NCBI GenBank assembly: GCA_965603515.1
Contig: CBFDDH010000055.1
Span: forward strand, 1-11,111
DNA from: JAUVZL01 sp965603515
GTDB lineage: Bacteria; Hydrothermota; Tepidihabitantia; SM23-42
Length of the DNA stretch: 11,111 nucleotides
Reading direction: 5' to 3'
Below, one piece after another: positions 1 to 6,307 of this stretch. A program made the position numbers and the translations under genes. Numbering within the stretch: position 1 is the first letter of the stretch; each line of letters begins with the position of its first letter. The notes beneath the pieces are model-generated. The model saw only the letters and a list, made by a program, of their open reading frames with translations, had not been told where the DNA came from and did no database searches.

Positions 1-52
1 CGAAGGTGGCAGAACTGTCGGCGCGGGCGTCGTAACCAAAATACTAGAATAA
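1..52 (+). CDS. tuf: Elongation factor Tu, C-terminal end (partial)
   Basis: Reading from base 2, the last 16 codons give EGGRTVGAGVVTKILE and then TAA. This is the characteristic end of the beta-barrel domain III of EF-Tu, the GTPase that delivers aminoacyl-tRNA to the ribosome. The rest of the gene lies before the window. The stop codon shares its last A with the ATG of rpsJ (TAATG at 50-54), so tuf and the S10 cluster are probably co-transcribed and translationally coupled, as in bacteria where the str and S10 operons are joined. Confidence 0.9.
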   Translation, partial: EGGRTVGAGVVTKILE

Positions 53-357
53 TGAATAAATTACGTATCAGATTGAAATCATACGACCATCGTATTCTCG
101 ACCAATCTGTAAAATCAATTGTCGAAACCGCAAAGCGCTTCGGCGTTAACCTTTCCGGTCCTATCCCGCTCCCAACTGAAAAATCGCTCTACACTGTACT
201 CCGTTCCCCCCACGTAGACAAGAAATCACGCGAGCAATTCCAGCTGCGCATCCACAAACGGCTCATTGAACTGAATGACGTTACCCCTGACATAATTGAT
301 GCCCTAAACAAACTCGAAATCCCAGCTGGCGTATACATTGAAGTGAAAGCGATGTAA
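52..357 (+). CDS. rpsJ: 30S ribosomal protein S10
   Basis: 101 residues, the usual S10 length. S10 sits in the head of the 30S subunit and, in other bacteria, also forms the NusB-S10 (NusE) antitermination complex. Family signatures seen are the N-terminal RIRLKSYDHRILDQS, the GPIPLPT loop near residues 37-43, SPHVDKKSREQF near 53-64 and the C-terminal PAGVYIEVK. It begins in the TAATG overlap with tuf and ends one base before rplC. No promoter is visible between tuf and rpsJ, so transcription must come from upstream. The identification is secure from the motifs and from the gene order. Confidence 0.98.
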   Translation: MNKLRIRLKSYDHRILDQSVKSIVETAKRFGVNLSGPIPLPTEKSLYTVLRSPHVDKKSREQFQLRIHKRLIELNDVTPDIIDALNKLEIPAGVYIEVKAM

Positions 358-358
358 G

Positions 359-976
359 ATGATCGGACTTGTCGGCAAAAAACTCGGTATGGCACAAATC
401 TTCCTGGAAAATGGTCACGTCGTACCGGTGAGTATGATCCAGGCTGGTCCTTGTCCCATCGTTCAGATCAAAGATAAGAAAACCGATGGCTACAAAGCTA
501 TCCAACTCGGTTTTGGTGAAAAGAAACATTATAATAAAGCCCTGACCGGACACCTCAAGAAAGCAAAATTGAAGTCGGCTGCAAAACTGATGGAGCTCAG
601 GGTCGAAAGCCCTGAAAAGTATAAAGTAGGTGAAAAAATTGACGTATCGATATTCAATGATGGCGACAAGATCGCTGTTGTCGGCTGGACAAAAGGTCGG
701 GGTTTCACCGGCGGTGTCAAACGTTGGGGCTGGCACGGTGGGCCGGCTTCTCACGGATCAACTGCACACCGAAGAATGGGTTCAGTCGGACCCGGTACGT
801 CGCCCGGTAGAATTTGGAAAAATAAAAAAATGCCTGGTCGATACGGTAATGAAAGAGTCACGGTTAAAAATCTAAAAGTTATCAAGGTTGAAAAAGAGAA
901 GAATTTGCTATACGTAAAGGGTGCAATCCCCGGTGCAAAAAATGCTTACGTCATAATGCTGAAAGAGGAACGATGA
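359..976 (+). CDS. rplC: 50S ribosomal protein L3
   Basis: 205 residues, a normal length for L3, which binds near the 3' end of 23S rRNA and is an early assembly protein. The N-terminus MIGLVGKKLGMAQIF and the central block GFTGGVKRWGWHGGPASHGS, followed by SVGPGTSPGR and MPGRYGNERVTV, are diagnostic. The long internal loop that reaches toward the peptidyl transferase centre is the segment around residues 125-160. Within MPGRYGN an Arg stands where E. coli L3 has the methylated Gln150 (from memory of that sequence), so a PrmB-type modification is not expected at this site. It starts one base after rpsJ and ends in an ATGA overlap with rplD. Confidence 0.98.
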   Translation: MIGLVGKKLGMAQIFLENGHVVPVSMIQAGPCPIVQIKDKKTDGYKAIQLGFGEKKHYNKALTGHLKKAKLKSAAKLMELRVESPEKYKVGEKIDVSIFNDGDKIAVVGWTKGRGFTGGVKRWGWHGGPASHGSTAHRRMGSVGPGTSPGRIWKNKKMPGRYGNERVTVKNLKVIKVEKEKNLLYVKGAIPGAKNAYVIMLKEER

Positions 977-1605
977 AAACCAAGTTGTTCGATAAAACAG
1001 GCAAAGAAACGGGCAAAGTTACACTCAATGACAGTATCTTCAAGCAGGATATTAATAAAGCCTTACTATGGGAAAATATAACTGTGCTCTTGAAGAACCA
1101 GCGAAAAGGTCTAGCCAGCACCAAGAATAAAACTGAAGTCAGAGGTGGTGGAAAAAAACCCCATCGGCAAAAAGGAATTGGCTGGGCGCGGGCCGGTACA
1201 ATCCGTTCTCCTATATGGCGCGGCGGTGGAGTTGTCTTCGGTCCAAAACCACGCGATTACTCAGTACGTGTACCCAAGAAGAAAAAACTCAAAGCCCTCC
1301 TTTCTTCACTGAGCGTTATGGCTCAAGAAAACAAGATCATGGTCATTGAAAACCTTGATATTGAAACACCTAAAACTAAAAATCTTGCCAAAATTTTGGA
1401 AAGCATCAACTTACGCAATACTAAAATACTTATGGGAGTTGATGTAATCAGCAAAAACATTAAACTAGCCGGTCGCAATATCCCCTGTGTCAATGTGAAA
1501 CGGGTAGATGACATAAATTGCCTTGACGTTCTCGCTGCTGAATACTTATTAGTCACCAAAAAAGGTCTTGAAAAACTGGAGAAACGATGCGCCACGAAAA
1601 AATAA
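973..1605 (+). CDS. rplD: 50S ribosomal protein L4
   Basis: 210 residues. The conserved L4 loop that lines the peptide exit tunnel is clear: STKNKTEVRGGGKKPHRQKG followed by GWARAGTIRSPIWRGGGVVFGPKPRDY (about residues 50-95). The C-terminal half has the Rossmann-like pattern with KILMGVDVISKNI and the RNIPCVNVKRVDDINCLDVL block. The start lies in an ATGA overlap with the rplC stop. The 3' end overlaps rplW by 19 bases. In some bacteria L4 also represses its own operon through an S10 leader. No such leader can be assessed here because the operon start is outside the window. Confidence 0.98.
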   Translation: MKTKLFDKTGKETGKVTLNDSIFKQDINKALLWENITVLLKNQRKGLASTKNKTEVRGGGKKPHRQKGIGWARAGTIRSPIWRGGGVVFGPKPRDYSVRVPKKKKLKALLSSLSVMAQENKIMVIENLDIETPKTKNLAKILESINLRNTKILMGVDVISKNIKLAGRNIPCVNVKRVDDINCLDVLAAEYLLVTKKGLEKLEKRCATKK

Positions 1606-1871
1606 TAAAAAAAGCATTGATAACTGAAAAAGCCGACCGTTTAAGAGAAATGAATGTATACCAGTTTGAGGTTATACCACGCGCGACTAAACGCCAGATA
1701 AAAGAAGCGATCGAGAAATTGTTCAATGTTGAAATAATCGATATCAAGACCGCAAACATGCCACGAAAACCAAGACGTCTGGGGCGCTCTGAAGGTTACA
1801 CATCAGCTTACAAGAAAGCTTCGGTTACGCTCAAAGCGGGCCAAAAAATAGAAATAGTAGAGGGTGTATAA
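1587..1871 (+). CDS. rplW: 50S ribosomal protein L23
   Basis: 94 residues, the normal L23 length. L23 sits at the exit of the peptide tunnel, where trigger factor and SRP dock. The N-terminus KIIKKALITEKAD and the segment YQFEVIPRATKRQIKEAIEKLFNVEI are typical, as is the late block RKPRRLGRSEGYTSAYKKA. The chosen ATG lies inside the 3' end of rplD (19-base overlap). The next Met, at residue 27, would remove the conserved ITEKA motif, so the upstream start is preferred. The stop is part of a TAATG overlap with rplB, and an AGAGGGT Shine-Dalgarno for rplB lies within its last codons. Confidence 0.97.
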   Translation: MRHEKIIKKALITEKADRLREMNVYQFEVIPRATKRQIKEAIEKLFNVEIIDIKTANMPRKPRRLGRSEGYTSAYKKASVTLKAGQKIEIVEGV

Positions 1872-2692
1872 TGGCAATTAAGAAATACCGTCCGATAACA
1901 CCATCCAGAAGATATTATACAGTGAATAAGATTGCAGTCACGAAGACAAAACCTGAGAAATCCCTGTTGCTGTCCAAAAAACGGTCTGGCGGAAGAAACA
2001 ACCGCGGACGGATTACAGCACGCCACCGGGGCGGTGGTCATCATAAATTTGTGCGCATAATAGATTTCCGTCGGGACAAAGATAACATCCCGGCAAAGGT
2101 ACAAGCAATAGAATACGACCCAAACCGTGGAGCCTTAATCGCCCTGCTTGCCTATGCAGATGGTGAAAAAAGGTATATCATTTGTCCTGAAGGTTTGGAT
2201 GTTGGCGCCACAGTAATGTCTGGAGACAACTCGGCGATTCAGTTAGGGCATTGTCTTAGGCTCGCTGATATTCCACTCGGTGTTGAGATACACAATATCG
2301 AACTTGCACCTGGCAAAGGTGCACAACTCGTACGGGGAGCCGGTCTTTCCAGCCAGATTATGGCAAAAGAAGGACAATATGCTCATCTAAAACTACCGTC
2401 TGGAGAATTACGTCTGATCGATACACGATGCCGCGCAACAATTGGCAAAGCCTCTAATACCCTTCATTCCAGTGTTGTCTACGGTAAGGCAGGCAGGATA
2501 AGACATCACGGACGCCGACCCCATGTTAGAGGTGTAGCAATGAACCCTGTTGACCATCCGCTAGGCGGTGGTGAAGGTAAATCACACGGCGGACGGCAAC
2601 CAGTTTCACCATGGGGATGGTTGACTAAAGGTAAGAAGACGAGACGAGTCCATAAAGCATCAGACAAATTCATCTTGAAAAGGAGAAAATAA
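1871..2692 (+). CDS. rplB: 50S ribosomal protein L2
   Basis: 273 residues, the same length as E. coli L2, a primary 23S rRNA binding protein needed for subunit association and peptidyl transferase activity. Motifs seen are SGGRNNRGRITARHRGGGHH near residues 39-58, IEYDPNRGALIALLAYADGEKRYI near 85-105, the GAGLSSQIMAKEG block and the C-terminal GRRPHVRGVAMNPVDHP. The functionally important His of VDHP is present; the second His of the common HPHGGGEG form is Leu (HPLGGGEG). It starts in the TAATG overlap with rplW and ends in another TAATG with rpsS, whose AAAAGGAG Shine-Dalgarno is in the last codons of rplB. Confidence 0.98.
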   Translation: MAIKKYRPITPSRRYYTVNKIAVTKTKPEKSLLLSKKRSGGRNNRGRITARHRGGGHHKFVRIIDFRRDKDNIPAKVQAIEYDPNRGALIALLAYADGEKRYIICPEGLDVGATVMSGDNSAIQLGHCLRLADIPLGVEIHNIELAPGKGAQLVRGAGLSSQIMAKEGQYAHLKLPSGELRLIDTRCRATIGKASNTLHSSVVYGKAGRIRHHGRRPHVRGVAMNPVDHPLGGGEGKSHGGRQPVSPWGWLTKGKKTRRVHKASDKFILKRRK

Positions 2693-2985
2693 TGTCGAGA
2701 TCACTCAAGAAAGGCCCTTATGTTGACACAAAACTAATGAAGAAGATCTCTATGCTGATTGACTCAAGCGAAAAGAAAATTATCAAAACATGGGCAAGAA
2801 GCTCAATGATCCCACCGGAATTCGTCGGTTTCACAATTGCAGTCCACAATGGTAATCGATTCATCCCGGTCTACATTACCGAACGCATGGTCGGTCATAA
2901 ACTCGGTGAATTTTCTCCAAGCCGGACCTTCCGCGCCCATTCAGGTACGAGAAAAGAAGAGAAGAAACGCGAGTTTGAGAAATGA
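2692..2985 (+). CDS. rpsS: 30S ribosomal protein S19
   Basis: 97 residues, close to the typical 90-95. S19 forms part of the 30S head with S13. It begins SRSLKKGPYVD and contains IKTWARSSMIPPEFVGFTIAVHNG, FIPVYITERMVGHKLGEFSPSRTFRAHSG and a short basic tail (KEEKKREFEK), all standard for the family. Its start overlaps the rplB stop (TAATG) behind a strong AGGAG Shine-Dalgarno. Its TGA stop overlaps the rplV start as ATGA. Confidence 0.98.
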   Translation: MSRSLKKGPYVDTKLMKKISMLIDSSEKKIIKTWARSSMIPPEFVGFTIAVHNGNRFIPVYITERMVGHKLGEFSPSRTFRAHSGTRKEEKKREFEK

Positions 2986-3350
2986 TAGCCAAGGCTATTA
3001 AACGGTATGAGCGGATTTCCCCAAGAAAAATCAAAAGAATACTGGATATCATTAGGGGCAAAGGCATCCTGGAAGCAAAGGCATTACTTCAGTTCCAGCA
3101 TTCCAGATCCAAGCGGCCAATTCTGAAAACTCTGGATTCTGCGGTTGCAAATCTCAAAGTGAAAATCGGTACTGCAAGAATAGATGACAACCAATTATTC
3201 GTGAAAGAAGCAAAAGTGGACGAAGGTCCGACAATGAAAAGATGGCGTGCGGGTTTTCGCGGTTCTGCAGCTATGATCAAAAAAAGAACCTGCCACATCA
3301 CATTAGTGGTTGACTCCTACAAACCTATTGAAAGCAAGAAGGGAGATTAA
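2982..3350 (+). CDS. rplV: 50S ribosomal protein L22
   Basis: 122 residues. L22 lines the peptide exit tunnel with its beta hairpin. Seen are the N-terminal AKAIKRYERISPRKIKRILDIIRGKG, the SRSKRPILKTLDSAVANLK helix around residues 42-60 and the hairpin tip region VDEGPTMKRWRAGFRGSAAMIKKRTCHITLVV (about 79-110). The tail is a little longer than usual, ending ESKKGD. It begins in an ATGA overlap with rpsS and ends in a TAATG overlap with rpsC. An AAGGGAGAT Shine-Dalgarno for rpsC is in its last codons. Confidence 0.97.
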   Translation: MIAKAIKRYERISPRKIKRILDIIRGKGILEAKALLQFQHSRSKRPILKTLDSAVANLKVKIGTARIDDNQLFVKEAKVDEGPTMKRWRAGFRGSAAMIKKRTCHITLVVDSYKPIESKKGD

Positions 3351-3973
3351 TGGGACAGAAAACACATCCAATTGGATTTAGATTAGGCATTACCAAAGAT
3401 TGGAAATCAAAGTGGTTTGATGAAAAGAACTATCGTGAACTCATTGCTGAAGACTACACTATCCGCCGCTACTTACGCCAGCGTCTCTCTGAAGCCATGG
3501 TTTCCGATATCATCATAAGAAGGTTGTCCAACCGGGTAATAATTTCCATAAGCACTGCCCAGCCAGGTAAGGTGATCGGCAAAGGTGGTGAAGAAATAAA
3601 AAAACTGCGAGAGGAAATCAAAAGCCTTGTTCAAAGAGATGTCACAATAAACATAGAAGAAGTCAGGATGCCTGAATTGGATGCCTTCCTGGTTGCTCAG
3701 AATATTTCCCGGCAGATCGTCCAACGTATCTCACACCGAAGAGCGATGAAAAGAGCTCTGATTTCAGCGATGAAAATCGGTGCCAAAGGGATAAAAATCG
3801 CATGCGGGGGCAGACTTGGCGGCACTGAAATAGCACGTACTGAATCCCAGCATGAAGGTAAGGTACCCTTGCAAACACTCAATGCCGATATCGACTACGC
3901 TTGTGCCACCGCATTTACCATTTACGGTACAGTAGGCATCAAAGTTTGGATCTATAATGGTCCGTTTAATTAA
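3350..3973 (+). CDS. rpsC: 30S ribosomal protein S3
   Basis: 207 residues, in the normal range for the family (E. coli has 233 because of a longer tail). S3 lies at the mRNA entry channel and contributes to helicase activity of the ribosome. The N-terminus GQKTHPIGFRLGI is diagnostic. A type II KH domain is present with the GKGG loop at residues 77-80 (PGKVIGKGGEEIKKL), and the C-terminal domain has GAKGIKIACGGRLGGTEIARTE followed by TLNADIDYACATAFTIYGTVGIKVWI. The stop codon overlaps the original rplP start (TAATG, 3971-3975). Confidence 0.98.
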   Translation: MGQKTHPIGFRLGITKDWKSKWFDEKNYRELIAEDYTIRRYLRQRLSEAMVSDIIIRRLSNRVIISISTAQPGKVIGKGGEEIKKLREEIKSLVQRDVTINIEEVRMPELDAFLVAQNISRQIVQRISHRRAMKRALISAMKIGAKGIKIACGGRLGGTEIARTESQHEGKVPLQTLNADIDYACATAFTIYGTVGIKVWIYNGPFN

Positions 3974-4404
3974 TGCTCGACCCTAATAATATAAAATAAA
4001 GAAAACACCAACGAGGGCGCATTAAAGTAAACGCGACTCGGGGAAATACAATTGCCTTTGGTGATTACGGTTTGATCGCGCTACAGCCGGCATGGATAAC
4101 TGCTCGACAGATAGAAGCATCAAGAGTCGCTATCTCCCACTCTATGAAAAAGGGCGGCAAGATGTGGCTCAGGATATTCCCCAATAAACCGATCACCAAG
4201 AAACCAGCAGAAACGAGAATGGGCAAAGGGAAAGGTGCACCAGAGTACTGGGTTAGTGTTGTGAAACCCGGCCGCATCATATATGAACTTGCCGGTATGA
4301 ATGAACAGGATGCACGACATCTTCTTAGACTTGCATCGAACAAACTGCCAATAAAAACAAGATTTGCACAACGAGAACGGGGAATTAGATATGAAGGTTT
4401 TTGA
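3973..4404 (+). CDS. rplP: 50S ribosomal protein L16, with an in-frame TAA at codon 9
   Basis: The frame from the ATG at 3973 reads MLDPNNIK, then TAA at 3997-3999, then RKHQRGRIKVNATRGN and on through FGDYGLIALQPAWITARQIEASR, FPNKPITKKPAETRMGKGKG and LPIKTRF to a TGA at 4402-4404. It aligns without gaps to the L16 N-terminus (MLxPxxxK-aromatic-RKxxRGR), so the TAA sits exactly where a Tyr, Phe or His codon belongs; one base change from TAT or TAC would produce it. With that codon read through, the protein is 143 residues, a normal L16 length. L16 organises the A-site region of the 50S subunit. The only usual downstream start, a TTG at 4072 behind GGTGAT, would discard 33 conserved residues. 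Sequencing or assembly error, a true nonsense mutation, readthrough and reinitiation all remain possible. The ATG is supported by the TAATG overlap with rpsC. Confidence 0.9.
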
Positions 4405-4636
4405 GCTAAGAGAGAAAACCCGGGAAGAGCTTAGCGACTTGCTCAATGGCTATCATAAAGATATCTTCAACTTGAAACTGCGCCGTGGTGCACAAGAAAT
4501 ACCCAATCCCCTGAGGTTAAGGACTTTGCGCCGGTCTATAGCTCGTATCAAGACTATCTTGCGCGAGGATGAGATGGGTACTAGAAAACTCCTTGAGGCA
4601 AAGAAACCGAAGCAAAAGTTAAAGAAAGGAAAGTAA
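4391..4636 (+). CDS. rpmC: 50S ribosomal protein L29
   Basis: 81 residues from the ATG at 4391. L29 is a two-helix protein beside L23 at the tunnel exit. The core is typical: FELREKTREELSDLLN, then KDIFNLKLRRGAQEIPNPLRLRTLRRSIARIKTILRE. Family members are usually 60-70 residues; here a lysine-rich tail (EAKKPKQKLKKGK) extends the protein. A TTG at 4364 in the same frame would add nine residues, but the ATG has a good GGGGAA Shine-Dalgarno six bases upstream and gives the family N-terminus. It overlaps the rplP 3' end by 14 bases and ends one base before rpsQ. Confidence 0.95.
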   Translation: MKVFELREKTREELSDLLNGYHKDIFNLKLRRGAQEIPNPLRLRTLRRSIARIKTILREDEMGTRKLLEAKKPKQKLKKGK

Positions 4637-4637
4637 G

Positions 4638-4868
4638 ATGCGCCGAAGAAAAGTTGGTGTGATAGTCAGTGATAAAGCAAATAAGACTGTTGTCGTCAAA
4701 GTCAGTTACTATATCAAGCACCCGCTCTATAAGAAGTATGTTCGAAAAAGCACTAAGGTCTACGTCCATGACGAGAAAAATGAGTGCAAAGTCGGTGAAA
4801 AGGTCATGATCGAATCAACGCGCCCACTCGCCAAAATGAAACGATGGCGGGTAGTTAGGAAGATGTAA
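4638..4868 (+). CDS. rpsQ: 30S ribosomal protein S17
   Basis: 76 residues, slightly short for S17 (about 80-85) because the N-terminal extension is minimal. S17 is an OB-fold primary binder of 16S rRNA helices. Diagnostic stretches are GVIVSDKANKTVVVKV near residues 7-22, HPLYKKYVRKSTKVYVHDE near 28-46, and CKVGEKVMIESTRPLAKMKRWRVV. A GGAAAG Shine-Dalgarno lies just before the start, at the end of rpmC. Its TAA overlaps an ATG (TAATG at 4866-4870) that opens a 26-codon micro-ORF rather than rplN. Confidence 0.97.
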   Translation: MRRRKVGVIVSDKANKTVVVKVSYYIKHPLYKKYVRKSTKVYVHDEKNECKVGEKVMIESTRPLAKMKRWRVVRKM

Positions 4869-4948
4869 TGAATTACCGATATCTCCAGGATTTTCGCAAA
4901 ACATATAGAACAATCGCTGAACCCGGACGAGAACGAGAGATAGCATGA
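4868..4948 (+). CDS. Micro-ORF of 26 codons bridging rpsQ and rplN
   Basis: This short frame starts in the TAATG overlap with the rpsQ stop and runs to a TGA that overlaps the rplN ATG (ATGA, 4945-4948), so it fills the whole rpsQ-rplN spacer. The peptide starts MNYRYLQDFRK and ends GREREIA; it is hydrophilic and basic, with no membrane segment. I recognise no family. In most bacteria rpsQ and rplN are separated by little or nothing, so the frame may exist to carry ribosomes from rpsQ to rplN by coupling, or it may be a chance opening in a short insertion. Overlap junctions at both ends, in the same style as the real genes, favour translation. Confidence 0.45.
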   Translation: MNYRYLQDFRKTYRTIAEPGREREIA

Positions 4949-5313
4949 TTCAGATATATTCAAGATTAACGGTCTGTGACAACACTGGCGCCCGCGTCGC
5001 TATGTGCATACGAGTAGCTGGCGGATCGACAAGAAGATATGGAACGATCGGCGACGTAATCAACGTCACGATTAAAGATGCTCTACCCAATACGCCGGTT
5101 AAGAAAGGCGATAAAGGTAAGGCGGTGATCGTCAGAACCAAAAAGGAAAAGCGGAGACTTGATGGTTCGTATGTAAGGTTTGATGATAATGCGTGCGTTT
5201 TGATCAATGATCAGCGCGAGCCTAGAGGTACACGGGTTTTTGGTCCGGTTGCACGAGAACTGCGAGACAAAGGTTTCACCAAAATAATGTCATTGGCAAG
5301 CGAAGTAGTATAA
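4945..5313 (+). CDS. rplN: 50S ribosomal protein L14
   Basis: 122 residues, exactly the usual L14 length. L14 contacts 16S rRNA in an intersubunit bridge and is the binding site of the silencing factor RsfS. The sequence follows the family from end to end: MIQIYSRLTVCDNTGAR, then IRVAGGSTRRYGTIGDVI, VKKGDKGKAVIVRTKKE, RFDDNACVLINDQREPRGTRVFGPVARELR and FTKIMSLASEVV. The start overlaps the preceding micro-ORF stop (ATGA). The stop lies in TAATG with a second micro-ORF. Confidence 0.98.
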   Translation: MIQIYSRLTVCDNTGARVAMCIRVAGGSTRRYGTIGDVINVTIKDALPNTPVKKGDKGKAVIVRTKKEKRRLDGSYVRFDDNACVLINDQREPRGTRVFGPVARELRDKGFTKIMSLASEVV

Positions 5314-5381
5314 TGAACAAATATCTGAACGCCAAAATGTCTAAATACCTAGATAATGGAGTAGAGCCTTTAGGCTCGTAG
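5313..5381 (+). CDS. Micro-ORF of 22 codons bridging rplN and rplX, carrying a dispersed repeat
   Basis: It begins in the TAATG overlap with the rplN stop and ends at TAG (5379-5381), four bases before the first possible rplX ATG. The peptide is built of two similar eight-residue halves, MNKYLNAK and MSKYLDNG, followed by VEPLGS. Several differences between the halves are synonymous (TAT/TAC for Tyr, CTG/CTA for Leu). The second half plus the tail recurs at 11081-11111 in the same reading frame. The hairpin GAGCC-TTTA-GGCTC lies inside the tail. No function is recognised. It could be a translated coupling peptide, or a repeat that happens to be open in this frame. Confidence 0.4.
   Translation: MNKYLNAKMSKYLDNGVEPLGS
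5358..5378 (+). repeat. Dispersed hairpin repeat, copy 1 (GAGCC-TTTA-GGCTC)
   Basis: GGAGTAGAGCC-TTTA-GGCTCG contains a perfect 5-bp stem (5364-5368 with 5373-5377) and a TTTA loop. The first 16 bases are identical to the last 16 bases of the window (11096-11111). The repeat lies between rplN and rplX, only 7 bases before the ATG at 5386. No T-run follows, so it is not an intrinsic terminator. Confidence 0.6.
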
Positions 5382-5385
5382 AATA

Positions 5386-5730
5386 ATGAAAAAGCAATTA
5401 AAGAAAAAAAATATGGCGAAGTTTCACATCAAGAAAAACGATCTTGTTGAAGTCAATACTGGTGAGGAAAAGGGAAGGCGCGGCAGGCTGCTCGAGGTCA
5501 TTGCGAGAAAACAGCAGGGAATCGTCGAAGGCATCAATCTCGTTAAGAAACATCAACGGGCGCGTTCGCAAACAAAACCTTCTGGGATCGTCACTGTACC
5601 GGCACCCATTCATATAGCAAATCTAGTGCTTATTTGTTCAAAATGCGGTAAGAAAACAAAAGTCAGAAAAGAAAAGATAGAAGATAGAAAAGCAAGAATA
5701 TGCAAGAAATGTGGGGAGATAATTGAGTAA
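5386..5730 (+). CDS. rplX: 50S ribosomal protein L24
   Basis: 114 residues from the ATG at 5386, or 105 from the ATG at 5413 (MAKFHIKKNDL), which matches the usual family N-terminus; the longer form adds a basic MKKQLKKKN. Neither start has a clear Shine-Dalgarno. The 5386 start lies 4 bases after the micro-ORF stop and could be reached by coupling. L24 starts 50S assembly. The KOW motif is visible (KNDLVEVNTGEEKGRRGRLLEV), followed by GIVEGINLVKKHQR and the TVPAPIHIANL segment. The C-terminus holds a CxxC...CxxC zinc ribbon (Cys84, 87, 106, 109 in the longer numbering), a form found in many bacteria. It overlaps rplE by 8 bases. Confidence 0.95.
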   Translation: MKKQLKKKNMAKFHIKKNDLVEVNTGEEKGRRGRLLEVIARKQQGIVEGINLVKKHQRARSQTKPSGIVTVPAPIHIANLVLICSKCGKKTKVRKEKIEDRKARICKKCGEIIE

Positions 5731-6295
5731 GAAAGATAATGCAAAATACACACCTAGACTGAAGTCGTACTATAACCTACAGCTGAGAAAAACGTTGCAA
5801 AAACAGCTTGGCTACGCAAATCTGTACGAAGTACCTGAACTCAAAAAAATAGTCATCAATATTGGGGTCGGTGAGGCTGTCAATGACCAGAAGGTACTTG
5901 CAATAATCGGAGCTGATTTAGCAAAGATTACCGGACAGGCACCGGTTGCCACCCGGGCAAAAAAACCGATCTCTAATTTCAAAATACGCAAAGGCATGGT
6001 GATCGGTCTAAAGACCACCCTAAGAGGCGGACGTATGTGGGAGTTCTTCGATCGTTTCATCAACGTAGCCGCACCAAGAATTCGTGACTTCCGTGGTTTT
6101 TCCCGCGATTCATTTGATGGTCGAGGTTGTTATAACTTAGGATTAACCGAACAAACCGTTTTCCCCGAAATCGAGTACGATAAGGTCAAGAAAGTTTTTG
6201 GCATGGACATTGCGATCGTCACATCCGCAAAAAAGGACGAAGATGCAGCCGCTCTGATCGAGGGATTAGGTATGCCTCTAATAAGGAAAGAATAA
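5723..6295 (+). CDS. rplE: 50S ribosomal protein L5
   Basis: 190 residues, near the usual 180. L5 binds 5S rRNA in the central protuberance. Signatures are PELKKIVINIGVGEA near residues 38-52, the block around KITGQAPVATRAKKPISNFKIRKGMVIG, TLRGGRMWEFFDRFI, PRIRDFRGFSRDSFDGRGCYNLGLTEQ and the C-terminal EDAAALIEGLGMPLI. The start is a TTG at 5723 behind a strong GGGGAG Shine-Dalgarno inside the end of rplX. An ATG further in would lose the YTPRLKSYY region, so TTG is preferred. Confidence 0.96.
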   Translation: MSKKDNAKYTPRLKSYYNLQLRKTLQKQLGYANLYEVPELKKIVINIGVGEAVNDQKVLAIIGADLAKITGQAPVATRAKKPISNFKIRKGMVIGLKTTLRGGRMWEFFDRFINVAAPRIRDFRGFSRDSFDGRGCYNLGLTEQTVFPEIEYDKVKKVFGMDIAIVTSAKKDEDAAALIEGLGMPLIRKE

Positions 6296-6307
6296 AAAAG
6301 GATAGGT

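Noticed and set aside
281..754. A 157-residue open frame on the minus strand inside rpsJ and rplC
   Set aside because: It lies wholly opposite well-conserved ribosomal protein genes, resembles no family I know and has no promoter or Shine-Dalgarno; it is a by-product of codon use on the other strand.
3997..3999. A reassigned TAA codon (TAA read as Tyr throughout the genome)
   Set aside because: Many genes in the window end at TAA in the expected place, and no other gene here has an internal TAA, so a global code change does not fit.
4072..4404. rplP starting at TTG 4072 behind GGTGAT
   Set aside because: It would remove 33 conserved residues, including RKxxRGR and TRGN; the GGTGAT is also just the codons for the conserved Gly-Asp. 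Kept only as a possible reinitiation site.
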